This document shows, piece by piece, positions 22,926 to 35,100 of a stretch of 64,000 bases of DNA; within the stretch, counting starts at the first letter, position 1, and the number at the start of each line of letters is the position of its first letter. Source of the stretch: Plazaster borealis (lineage: Eukaryota; Echinodermata; Asteroidea; Forcipulatida; Labidiasteridae); the NCBI GenBank assembly GCA_021014325.1, contig CM037474.1:2670501-2734500 (forward strand), given 5' to 3'. The notes beneath the pieces were generated by a model. That model worked only from the letters and a program-made list of their open reading frames with translations. It was not told the DNA's origin and did not search any database. The translations under genes and the position numbers were made by a program.

Positions 22926-23310
22926 TATAGAGTTAACTTTTGAGTTAAGCATTTTCTATTAAAGTTCTATTCAATTTTATATCGTGTGTGGTTTTAATTA
23001 GCGGCTTTAAAAGCATGACGCATTACTATTAGCAATGATAGAAAATAGTAGTGACAGTTTTTAATTCTTAAATACTACTTTTATAAATTGTATACCAGTG
23101 ACGATTATCCAGAAAAGTATGTAAGTCTGATGAAATACTGTCAAGATCGAGGAAATGGTCACCTAGCAAATGGTTCTTATTTCGGTTTGCCACATTTAAA
23201 TAATCGTGAACAAAACAAAATACTGTACAAATTTTGTGTGTTTTATCAAAAAGGATAACCAACCAAGTTTTCATAGGTGGTTGATGCTTTATTATTTGTA
23301 AATACAAATA

Positions 23311-23502
23311 TTTTATAAACAGTTGTAGGCCTAATTTTTTTAAGTGACAAAATGTATGTATGCATTTACACAAGAGATTTAATACTATTTTTGTAAAACT
23401 GATATTTTCTAGAAAGATTTTATAAATTATGTGTAGACCTAATTCTTGAATTGACAAAAAAGTATATGACACAAAAGATTTAATATTTTTGTAAACAACA
23501 CA
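23311..23502. repeat. Two-copy tandem repeat, about 105 nt
   Basis: TTTTATAAACAGTTGTAGGC and TTTTATAAATTATGTGTAGAC start similar stretches ending AGATTTAATA...TTTTTGTAAA. Both are diverged. The rest of 22926-24400 is AT-rich with nothing else recognised. Confidence 0.5.
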
Positions 23503-24418
23503 TTTTTTTTGAAATGTGTAATAAATTAATTAATGCATTTAAATAAATACTTTCTTTTTTATGATAAGATTATCAGAGCTTTTTCAGATTGCTTTTTTGT
23601 TGAAAATTGAGGCTTAAATTCCAATTGCATTTTTTTAGACAACATTCCTAAGTATCAGACAACGAAATATTGTTTAATAATTCCTAAATTATAAAAATGG
23701 TTGAAACAAACCTTGCTTTGTTTCATTCTAAAACATTCCAACAAGTTTTTATATGAATTTGGTCAATAACTTGCTCCTTACTACTCAGAATGTTGGAAAC
23801 AGTAGGGCCTACTGTTTTAATTCCTATTTTCATCTTCAGCCTCTGTAATTTGTTTATTGATTTTCTCATTTTGTTTTTTAAAGAAAAGATATATACTGCT
23901 TTTCTCGTATTAAATGTTATTGTATGCTGAAACTTTCTATTGGTGCTGCAACAAATAAACAAGTTGTTTAAAATAATTGTTTTTAATTTGACAATAAACA
24001 AAATAACAAGCTGTATATAAACGTGTTTTATCTTTATTTGCAAGAAAACAAACATGCTTTCATTGGTGCACTGTTTTTCAATTATTAACCTTTCACAAGA
24101 CTCTGAACAATCTTGGAAAGAATATCTCCCATTTTGTTCCTGTCTGAAAATCGGTTTCGAAAATATTATGGTTGAGAAAGGTCCTTCAAATAATTCCAAG
24201 ACGTCAGTGGAAGTGGTTCAACATTAGTAGGTAGTTTTCAAACAATAGTACTTGTTGATTAGGCAAAATGAGATCATCTTGTCAAATCTAATCAGACATT
24301 TAATTATATTGAAAACATTTGCATTACAACATCTTTCAGTGTCAAGTTTGGGCCACCGTATAATTCGTTGAAGTTAAAAAAGTAAATATTTTTGTGCAAG
24401 TACGTCCCTGAACGGAGT

Positions 24419-24574
24419 ACGCGCATGCGTCGTAGAAGAAAACTTCTGTGTGAAATGCAAAATAATAATTTATTGTGACGGTCGTCTGCGCTGCAAGGCA
24501 GCACGCAGGAAGAAATGGTGGCGAGACGGAAGTGAGTTGGACAATATTTTGGTGTGACATTTCCAATTTTCCAG
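24419..24574 (+). promoter_or_regulatory. Candidate promoter and leader exon for gene 2
   Basis: A short CpG-rich island in AT-rich DNA. ACGCGCATGCGTCG at 24419-24432 resembles the NRF1 site, and CGGAAGTG near 24527 is an ETS/GABP-type core. Downstream, TTTTCCAG|GTATGT at 24574/24575 is a strong splice donor. The first coding exon of gene 2 opens with an acceptor at 27890, so this would supply the missing leader exon. This is inference: it could equally belong to a repeat or another transcript. Confidence 0.3.
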
Positions 24575-25777
24575 GTATGTTTGTAGTAAAACTCGTTAGT
24601 GTTAACTTTTCCATTAGTTACAACGCATTTCGTAGAAACTTTAAGCTTTATCAATTAGCATGCATTTCATAGCCCTGCGTGTTGGATAAGTATAAGATGG
24701 GGACGTCTGTCGTTGCACTGTACTTTTCACGGCTGCCGGTGTCCTCCATAGTCCACGCCTCTCCTCTCTCTAGGTAAATTTGTGGGCCCCCCCCCCGGAG
24801 ATTCTGTCCTCCATATGGGATATTAACATGGGCTGGAGGCTAGGTAGGAGGAGATGATTCAAAAAGGGGGTACTATCAGAAAAATGTTGCAGTTCACCGT
24901 AGGGGGGGGGGGAGCAGGGGGCCCGTGCCCCGCGGGTAAAATTTGAAGAAAAACGTATTTTTATATAATATTTTTTGTTTACTTCTTCATGTCAAATTAG
25001 CCAGAAGGCCGCCAATTGTCTCCCTTTGAAAGTCGCATGAGCCCAAAACTCTGCATTCTACTCACCAGTTTCATCCTGAATAGCTTATCATTGATCAATA
25101 TATTGTAAAGTAATTTTAAGATAAACACTGCACCCTGGCACCTTCCGCTTCCCCAAGGCCAGTGACCTTAAGCTGGGTTTTAGTGGCTGGGACCAGCTAG
25201 GATTATAGGTGCTGGTGTCAAATCACGGCAACGTTAGAACATGGATGAATTCTGACTGTTTTTTATTTAATTCTTGAGACAATTTATTTGGTCAATTTTT
25301 TTGATTCAAAGTTGCTTGCTTAAAAACTTTAAGACACTTTTCCCAATAGCCTTCATAGCGCCACGGCAGCTCGGGCTGTATACTCCCCAGGGAGGAATGT
25401 TATTGGGCCAATGACAAGGGCATTAATGTAAAGCACATTGATACGTTATTATAAAATGCGCTTTATAAGAACTAGTTATTTTTAAAAAAGGGAGACGGAC
25501 ACAAGAAACGGCCAACAGGAAGCAAAGTGTCACCTGTTTGGAAGTATTCCTCCCGTACAGTCGTTTTCCTTGTTTTAAATATAAATAAATATATTAAAAG
25601 AATGTCATAATTAATATCTATGCCTATTTCTATTTTAAGATAGGGCCTATTGCTGCTACCATTCCAGTATTCATATAGTTTAGCTCAAAATTACCTTGCG
25701 ATTGGAAGCACAACATCAAACCATTTTTAGTTACGTTTTCAAAAGGATCCCCATTATTTTCCCCATTGTGTTGTTTG

Positions 25778-25872
25778 GGAGCCAAAGAAAATGGTAACAC
25801 CTCCCTGGTGAACATTCCCATTAATCAATGGGAATGTTCACCAGGGAGGTGTTACCATTTTCTTTGGCTTCC
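25778..25872. repeat. Near-perfect 44-bp-arm hairpin
   Basis: The arm GAGCCAAAGAAAATGGTAAC...CATTCCCATT (25779-25822) is mirrored by AATGGGAATG...TTTCTTTGGCTTC (25827-25871) around the 4-nt loop AATC, with one mismatch near the base. No TSD is obvious. Confidence 0.9.
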
Positions 25873-26056
25873 AATTATTAATGTTTTCAACAAGTCTCAC
25901 AGGAATGTGAACAGATAATTCCCCTTACTTTCAATTGCCCTTGTAGGCCTAAAAGATAGTTGTAGACCTCACCCTGACTGAATGGCCTTTTGGCTTTATG
26001 TAGGGCAGTTTTTCATAGTTTATGCCAGATTCTGTTGATTTCCTCTCCATCATAAT

Positions 26057-26616
26057 CAGGGCTCGACTTTGTGGGAAAAATCCACAGGGCTTGTGGTTTA
26101 AAATGTTTACTGGACCAGAATTATTTTTACAAGACCATAATCGAAATAAGAGAAAGCTTCGTAACCCAGTTTAACACGCATTTAAGTTAACTGTTTTTAT
26201 TTGAACAAGCGCTAAGACATGTAAGGGAAGTATGGTATTAAGTATACTCCATTATGTCATTACTCAATAGAATTGAATGGTATCCAGCAATTTTGCGTAG
26301 CAAAAAATTTAGACTGAACTTACTTAGTGCACACTGAATGCCAATATTGAGTAGCAACTTGGATTTTTGAGTAGCGATACATTTTGTGTAGCACTTTGCT
26401 CTGCTTTACAAGGGAAATCGTTCGCTGTATTTCATCAGATCAAAGTCAACATTTAAACATTGTTTTACGTTCAAGACATATACACAGTGAGGTATTATTC
26501 TTCATTAATATTCAATTAAAAATACACAAGACTGCCGGACTTGTCCGATCAAAAGTTTACTGGCCAAACTCTATACTGGTTTCGGGCCTGCGGTCCAGTG
26601 TAAAATTTGAGCCCCG
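26057..26616. mobile_element. hAT-like MITE
   Basis: Left end CAGGGCTCGACTTTGTGGG, right end TCCAGTGTAAAATTTGAGCC then CC. CAGGGCTCGA ends are common on metazoan hAT MITEs. Interior holds TGTGGTTTAAAATGTTTACTG with a mirrored AAGTTTACTGGCCAAAC. Confidence 0.55.
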
Positions 26617-26763
26617 ATATAAACAAATATAATATTAACACTCGCACTGTTTAGATTTATAAGTGGGTTGCAACCTTGGCAGGTTTTAGCTCTAAATGTT
26701 GAGAAATGAGAAGGTCAAAATTTTAGAAATCAATGCATTGTTCAAAGAAAGGGGGAATGTGAA

Positions 26764-26964
26764 ATGGTACCTTCAAAAGGTACTGAGGAACTAATACCGG
26801 ATATTTTAATTAATCTTTTGTTGAGTCTTTTTTTGTATACAATATACGCCCTTAACCATAGCTGTGATAAAGAGATATTCACAGCCATAACCATTGCTGT
26901 GATTATCCACTTATTTGTGTTTGGTTTCCGCATTCCACAAATTGCAAACCAAATCAAAATGTGA
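26764..26964 (+). CDS. Unrecognised 66-aa two-helix open frame
   Basis: MVPSKGTEELIPDILINLLL opens the frame. There are two hydrophobic stretches (about residues 13-30 and 41-54), with charged N-S-C-D-K-E between, and it ends IANQIKM. The second stretch A-I-T-I-A-V-I-I-H faintly recalls the VMA21 family, but I do not consider that enough to name it. No promoter or splice evidence. May be a chance frame in intergenic DNA. Confidence 0.2.
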   Translation: MVPSKGTEELIPDILINLLLSLFLYTIYALNHSCDKEIFTAITIAVIIHLFVFGFRIPQIANQIKM

Positions 26965-27890
26965 TCATTGAACTTGAACTTAAAACAGCAAGTCCTTTAG
27001 GGAAGGAGGGTTATGCTTTCAGAAAAGGCATGTTGCTTTAGAAGAGTTGCCTAGGTTTAGTTCCTGTTTGATTGAATAGGAAAAACCATATTACTACCCA
27101 AGGGCTATTGTGTCGATCGTTCATTCATTGTTACAGATCCGATTGAAACTACTACACTGTACATGCACAAGTGTATGGAGTGAGTTAAGTCAACACTTCA
27201 ACAGAGGCAAGTGCAAACTAAATGGGAATTGATTGACATTAAAATGTAGGCCTTTAGGACTGCAAGTTGAGTTGCCAATCTGCTTCTGGTGGTTGTCTTG
27301 TGCACCGTGTAATGCATGCCTTAAAGTTCACAATAATCATTTGTAGCTCTATGATTTAATGAAGGCAAATTGCTCTCATTGCCCCTGGTAATTTGGCTTG
27401 GAACCCCCTGAATAAGCCTTAAACTTTATTAAGGCATAATTAAATACAACTGCATAAAAGTATAATTAGTACCATGAAAGTTTAACTGAATTCCATAGAA
27501 CTATTTTCACAATTGTATTGTGTATGCAGAAGTTTCCAGAGACTAACGGATATGGCTCATCTTTGATCCTTTACTAGTGTGTCTATCTGGTTTTGTTTGT
27601 TTGTAAGGATCCAAAATGGCATACATACGTTAATATGCTATAGTTGAGGTCGCATTAGTGAGATGTAAGCTTGCTTTGTTATTTTGGTTGTACATTTGCT
27701 TTAAGATTCCTCCTCAGAAAGCCAAGGGTCTGATGCCACAGATGTATCATGGGATTTCCAGCTGATTTTCCAGCTCGAGTAGTTCTACTCCTCATCAAGG
27801 GCAAAACACACCAAATTGTTCATCTAAAATGTATTTCTTTATTTATGAACACAATTGATCATTTTCTTCTTCTCCTTTTCATTATTGCAG

Positions 27891-27952
27891 CAAGGGAGCT
27901 ACAGAGGTTCAGTTTTAAACCCTAGGCCAGGAAGACTTTTACTGAGCGTAGT
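27891..27952 (+). other. Gene 2: 5' UTR part of the first coding exon
   Basis: The sequence TTCATTATTGCAG ends at 27890 and is a strong polypyrimidine tract and acceptor. The 62 bases from 27891 to the ATG at 27953 are therefore best read as the end of a spliced leader exon chain rather than a transcription start. At least one non-coding exon is expected upstream. Confidence 0.7.
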
Positions 27953-29119
27953 ATGGAGGCCCAGAGGAGCCATGTGCACATCTTGTTGGCTGTATGTTTG
28001 ATCCTGCTGGGATTATTAAGCAGTGTTGTATCAGCTGAATGGCAAGGAAATCTGTCATCTTATCACATTGCTTCATTCAGTAATCCTCATCCTCCTAGAC
28101 CTCCCAATGATCCATCTGGTAACCACAATGCTAAATTCAATCATTTCACTCTATCTGGCCCTGATGGAGCTGTGTATGTTGGAGCTGTCAACTACTTATA
28201 CAGACTGGATAGTTCATTGAATCTGCTACAGAATGTTAGTACATGTCAAGAACTAGGAAGTAACAGATGTGATACATTCACCAACTACAATAAAATCCTG
28301 ATATTAGATAATCAGAATCAGTTGATTACATGTGGAAGTGAGAATGGAGGAAAGTGTCAGTTCAGGAATCCAGATGATTTGACTGATGTGTTGTTTCGTC
28401 CAGTGCCCAATGTTGCTGGATTTGGAGAGTTGTCCACTGTTGGTTTGATTGCACCAGGTACTGATGAACCAACTGAATCAGGCCCTGATGGAGGAGACTG
28501 GTTGTATGTAGCTGTGACTTATGCTGATGAGGATGGGTATAGATTAATCCCACCAGTTAGCAGAAGACTCCTTAGTGCAGACGGGTTGTTGATATCCCCA
28601 TCAGGAACAGAGTTTACTTCATTTACTGAATTTGATACTCCTTATACTCAGAATCCATTCCCATTTAATTATGTTACTGGTTTCTCATATGATGGATTCA
28701 CATACTTCATCACTTCTCAAAAGGAGGATCTTGGTTCCAATGTCATTGTTTCTAAAATCAACAGAGTCTGTCAGACCGGTCCAACATTTGACTCTTACAC
28801 AGAAATCACCTTACAATGCCAAGGATCAGATGGTAGTGTGTACAGTTTGGTACAAGCTGCTCATATTGGCCCAGCAGGTCAGGATCTTGCTGTATCATTA
28901 GGTTTGAATGCTGAGGACATGGTGTTGTATGCTGTGTTTGCTAAGAATGAAGGAGCTGATGGGACTAGTGATGTACCTAGTGATCAGTCAGCATTGTGTG
29001 TGTATAAGATGAGTGATATTTTAGATGCCTTCAAGGAAGCAGTCAGGGGATGTATTCAAGATGGAGATGACAGATACTCAGTGCAGTACTTGGAAGGATC
29101 CAGATGTAGTAAATTTGCA
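27953..29119 (+). CDS. Gene 2: exon 1, signal peptide and most of the Sema domain
   Basis: A single 1167-nt exon of 389 codons. The ATG opens a classic signal peptide: positively charged start, hydrophobic core [16 protein letters not shown] and a likely cut after S-A near residue 28. The remainder reads as a Sema beta-propeller: [55 protein letters not shown] and the C-x-Y-K strand [13 protein letters not shown], ending [10 protein letters not shown]. One long exon for most of Sema is also the layout I recall for vertebrate plexin A genes. It ends in phase 0. Confidence 0.95.
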
Positions 29120-32100
29120 GTGAGTATAAGTGTGGTCGGCTACATTGTTGTATCTCTGGTTATGTGCATGTTTAAGATGAAGATATTATAACATACCTTT
29201 AGGAAACAGCCTGCTATAGGTATGTTGAAAATTATTACAGTGGGTGAAAACATGAAATGTCTTTCTTCTCTTTTAAAGGTATGCAAACACTTTTTTCAAG
29301 AAGCTAGACTAATGAGTTTTTCTGCATCTGTGTTTGGCCAGAAAGAGAACTTAAGAAACTTTTTAAAAGTATTTTTCGCAAAATGGTAATTTTTAGGTTA
29401 AAATGTTTGTGGCAATGAACTGTAAAACAAGTTTAGAACGAACTTGTTCAGCGTAGTTTTTGTAATGTCTCTAAAACAAAGAATCTACACATTTGGTTTG
29501 ATGCACATGTCAACAAACTAAATTTTACAACTTAATTAATTCTCAACTAAGTTTACTAACAAAACAGGGGTATATACTTCCTCTCACTCAATTTTTCCCC
29601 ATTGGTTTATAAATTGATTCCTCAAATGTAAGGACGAAAATTCACATTATCTTAATTGTAAAATTTTCCTTGACCAAATAATACAATTTTGTTTGTTTTA
29701 CTGTCTTGCCCATTTGAACATGGTTTGAGCTGTTATAAAAACTTTCAATGTGCAGAAAAAACTGTTCAATGTTTTTCCTTTTGTTTTGTTTTAATTACAC
29801 AGCTGAACAATACATCTAAATTGATTACAAAATGTTTTATTTTTGTGATAAAGTACATACACAAAATGACCAGTTATTTCTTGTACATAGGAAGCACCAA
29901 GTTTATGCTGTAGATGTATGCTATTTACCTGTATTTTTTATGTGTAGATTAGTCCATATAGCAACTAATTTGACAGAATTTATTTATGTGCAACTAATTA
30001 AATTTTTACTACCAAACTCTCAATTAAGTTTACTACAGAAACAGCAATGTATTACTCCTCATATTTATAATTGTTTAAAGTGGCTTATAAACTGATTCCT
30101 CTTATAATGTAAAAACAAAAAACAATAACAAAAATCACTGCAATACTTTGTTCTTGTTTTCCTTGCCCAAATAAAGCAGTTCTGTTTGTTCGATTGTCTT
30201 GCCCCTTTTATACATGGTGTGAACTGTTGTAAAAACATCAAAGAGAAACAAAACTGCTCAGTATTTTCCTGCTTTCTTTGATATCACTCAGCTGGATATC
30301 ACACATAGATTGATTTAAAAACAATTGTTGTTGTTGATGCAGCTAACATAACAAATGTAATGATTGTGAATGCACATTAATGGCTAATTATGTATCTTGT
30401 TATGTCTAGGTTAGTCCAGATAGTTTTCTGTGTCATCCTATCGAAGGGGACACCCAAGTATACAAGTATGCTAAAGGCATTAATGTGATTGTATCAAATG
30501 CTGTGCTGGAGCTATCAGGTATTAGAAACAACTTTCTATTCTTCTATTTCTAGGTTAATCCAGATGAGTATCTGTGTCATCCTGTTGCTGATGGTTCAAC
30601 TGATTTATATCGGAATGCTAAAGGCATAGATGTAACAGCAGCTAATGCTGTGCTGGAACTATCAGGTAAATGAAGGTATTTTGAAACAAAATAACATGAC
30701 TTTTTTTCATTAATTTGAATGCACTGTCAGTTTATTAATTTTCAATAACTAGTTTTGCTATTTGAAAAATTGCACACTAACAAACTTTTGTCACTGCCCA
30801 AATAGCCTACATACTAGCTGTACGCACAATTTTTTGTCGTAGATTATTTACTGTTTTTTTTTCAATTTCAAGAAAATATTACATGTACAGAATGTAATTC
30901 ATTAGTAAAGTATTATAATTATTTGGTTTTATCTAATATTTACAGACACTCGGATGTCATCCATCATTACAACTACTGAAATGAACCACACTGTAGCTAT
31001 CATTGGAACTGACTCCAATGGGGAGCTTATAAAGGTGAGAGTTTTCTGAGCATTCTTTTGTTTGCAGTTGAGGAACTCCTTTTTAGAAGGATCGTCTAAT
31101 TCATAAATTAAGTTTGGGACCCTTTTTCATGTCACATTTTCAGACTAAATTTATCAAGTGGAGATTCACTTCATTAGTGACTATTCATGTAGAGTTTTTA
31201 CCTGTAAAGTTTCATTAAATACCGCAGTCATCAAGCTTTTCCATATCTTTATTATACACATATGGACTGGCAGTGAGGTCACTAGAGCACGTCTATCCCC
31301 CTCGAGGGACTTCGAGTGACCGGAAAATGGGCCTATTTCCCGAGGCCCTCTTCTGGTCAGTCACAGGCATGAGGGGGGATGGCCGTGTTCTAGTGACTGA
31401 ATTATGCCAGTCCAACTGTGTTTTTCAACACTGTAGTCTAAAATTATGAAGTAAGAAAAGAAAGTTTTCAGGGTTTTATAACTATTGAGCAATTTCATCA
31501 AATTAAAGCAATTCAACAATTAAAGGAATGCTTTTAGTTTCCCCAGATTTAGTTTTTTAGTTGCTGTTCACTGTTCACATCATGAGAGGGCGCTGTAAAC
31601 AGTCAAAACATTTTATTGCCCGGTTCAGGAAGTGTTTTCTGCAAATTATGCACGCTCGATGTCTTGACGTGCGTCTAGTTCACGGTGGTGTAAATCTCAT
31701 GCACTAGCCTATTTTAGTTAACACCACGTGACCGTGTTTCAGCCAACCAGAAAACAAAACTAGCAAGACGTGTGTTATAAATAATACTGTCACTATTAGA
31801 ATCTAGAATATAAAGAGCACACATTTTAAGATTACCTGATACTACAGTTAGGCAACAACATCTGGGGCCAATTTTATGGCTCCACTTACCGCAGAACTCT
31901 GCGCTTATGGCCCATAGACTTAGATGCTTTACAAGCAAAGAGTTCTGCAGTAAAGCAGAGCCCTGAAATTGGACACTGGTCATCTATTCATATTTGTTTA
32001 TGTTAGATATACCAAGATATCTAAAAGGCATATTTTCTTGTTTTGCTGTATACAGGTTCACATCCAAAGCAAGACCTCAGCCAGACTGTATGAAAGAGTA

Positions 32101-35100
32101 GACCTTGATATGAGTGGAACAGTCCTTAAAGATGTCAAGATTAATGACACAACAAGACAGATGTACATACTCACTGAACAAAAGGTAAAATATAAAAAGA
32201 TGGCAGGAAAATGCAAATAACTCTTTCTTTTCTACTCAAGCTTATAATTTGTCATCTTTTGAATTATGTTTCAAAGTTTTTGAAGATGCGTGTTGAGAAT
32301 TGTGGTCAGTATACAGCGTGTGAGACGTGTATTGGTACGGATGCAGGGAGGGATGGAGACCCATACTGTGGCTGGTGTACTCTGCAGAGACAGTAAGTAT
32401 CGATCTTGTCTGATTAAGATGCGTGTTGAGAATTGTGGTCAGTATACAACGTGTGAGACGTGTATTGGTACAGATGCAGGGAGGGATGGAGACCCATACT
32501 GTGGCTGGTGTACTCTGCAGAGACAGTAAGTATTGTACCTTGTCTGATTAAGATGTTGTGTTGATTGTGGTCAGTATTCAACGATGTGAGACATTGGCCT
32601 ACAGATGATGGAGAATCCTGAGCTGGTGTACCCTGGGTTAGAGACAGTAAGTATAGACCCTTCTCACTGACGTCACAGTTCTATAGCAATGAGGAGGTCT
32701 GCCGTGATGGGAGTATTATGCACATGAACGATACGTATGCGTAGTGCCATCCAGTGTTTTGTTTCATAGCACATGTTCCTGCAGTTCTAGTAGTGAGTGT
32801 ATGTCACATGTGGGTGTAGGCCAAGTACTCCAGCATGTGCATGTAGAGCCTCGACTTCATGCTTCATTTGTATTGTAATTATGCATCCGTTTGGATGAAA
32901 GTATCATTACAGTATCGTGACAATACAGAGTTATATAATGCTTCTATTCACTGATGTCCCCAAGTCAAGGCTCTACATGCAAATGGCTGACCGTGCAAAA
33001 GGCTAATAGTAGAGTAGAGTGCGAGAGGTCATCTTTAGTCGACGCCATCTCGGGAGCCTCTGATGGTCACTTTCCAAGCATCCCGGTACAGGATCAGCAT
33101 CCTCAACTTAGCAGTGTCTTGTTGCTCTGCATGCTTTAGCTGGTCAACATAGGTGAGTCTCGTTCTGCCCTTGCTCTTAGCTCCATGGATGGGTTCTCAC
33201 AACACTAGAGGGATGCAGATAGCTCTGAATGACGCACACAGTGGCCAGCCAGCCTCAAACTGCACTCGTTGACCTTTGGAGATACTCTGGGCAGAGTGCC
33301 GTAGAGCTGGATGTTGGACACACGGTCTTTATAAGTGATGTCGAGGGTCTATAGATATTCCTGATAGATTCCATCTTTTTGGGCAACTTAGGTTTAGGCT
33401 TTGGGCTGCATCAAGCGTTCTATTTTTTCTAGGTAGCCAAGTGGTTCACTGAACAATGCAAGGAGTTTGATAGAACTTGCATAATGCAAACATGTAGAGG
33501 GTTCAAAAAATGACCCATAAAGATGGCCGACTTAAAACTTTGTGACGTCAAGTGGAAACTATATCTATTGTATCTAAATTGTCTGATTAAAGGCATCGTA
33601 CACGTTTGGTAATTGTCAAAGATCAGTGTTCTCATTTTGTGTATCCCAACATATGCATAAAATAACAAGCCTGTGAAAATTTGGGCTCAATTGTTCATCG
33701 AAGTTGCAAGAAAATGATGAAAGAAAATACACCCTTGTTGTACAAATGTGTGTGCTTTCAGTTAGGAATAAAAACTTCTTGCAAGAAGTTTTTATTATTT
33801 TAGTGAGAAATTACCTCTTTCTCAAAAACTACGTTACTTCAGAGGGAGTCGTTTCTTACAATGTTTCATACTATCAACAGCTCACTGTTGCTCGTTACCA
33901 TGTCAGTTTTTATGCTAATATATATTTTGAGTAATTACCAAACGTGTACGATGCCTTTAAGATGTGTGTTGAAAATTGTGGTCAATAATTTCTTTAATAA
34001 AAAATACTTCTCTAGCCTTTTACCCCATTGACAATTCGCTCCAGACAACTGCCTTTAGGTTTGATTTTTGAACTGATTGGTCAAATTTATAAAAATTATT
34101 TTGACCACCTGTAAAATATGTTTGTACCTGATAGATGCACCCTGTATTCTGAATGCAACATGCCTGATGTCTCTACCCGATGGTTAGCCTACAATACTGC
34201 ACAGTGTATTGAGATAACCAATGTGGCTCCTTATGACAATCTACCAATCGCTCTCACGGAACAACAGGTAAGAGTAATGTATAACTGCTCACCGACTTCT
34301 TTTTTCATGGGCCATTTCCACACAGCTGGTTGGCACAGTAAGTATTGCTTTGCAGAAGTGGGCATCCCTCCAAAATGCTATTAACCCTGCGTGGCACCAT
34401 CAAAAACAAATCACACCGTGCGGCCATCGGTCAGTAGGCTACAGTCCGTTTTTAATTACCATTTAATTAAATTTTGTGGAGAACCCAATCAATTTCAAAT
34501 GGCCCAAAGCATTAGATATGGACCCTACTCAATTCATCTAAACAAAAAAACAGGTCACTGCTTACAGCCATTGTACAAGTATACAGAAAAAGGCATCTGG
34601 AATCCATGATTCATTTCACCCATTAGTGGCTATTGACCCCAAGGTCAAGCAACTGCTGTGCAATTCCTATGGGAATTCCGGGACAGCTGGTCATTGATGG
34701 ATTTTTTTGGATAAAAAAGACCCCGGATGGTAACAAGACATTTACCATGCTATTTGGCTAGGTGTAGATGGGAATGTGGAATTTTTTAGATAAAAAAAAA
34801 AAATGGCGGAGTACTGATTAATTAAAAACGGACTGTTGACTACAGTTCGATGGCATCACGCAGGGTTAAGATTACATTATTGTGGCTTTATGAAATTGGG
34901 TCATGGTGGCTTTATGTTCTTACTGATTATTCCCCTTGCCCTTCCCTTTATGTTCTCCTATCCACCTGTATCTTTGCCACTAACTCGAGGTTCACTCACA
35001 GTGTGAAACTTTTAGAAACATTTTACTACTGGTACAAACACCCTAATAGTATCTTATTATCCTATTTGTCCACTTTCAAAGCTGCCACTGTAAGGCTGCT

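Noticed and set aside
23068..24199. Minus-strand open frames of 134 and 158 codons
   Set aside because: Composition follows AT-rich DNA, with no domain, splice or promoter signal.
32211..32529. Methionine-initiated small proteins at the PSI1 copies
   Set aside because: The ATG is the first internal codon of exons 5A and 5B. The reading continues from exon 4 in phase 0.
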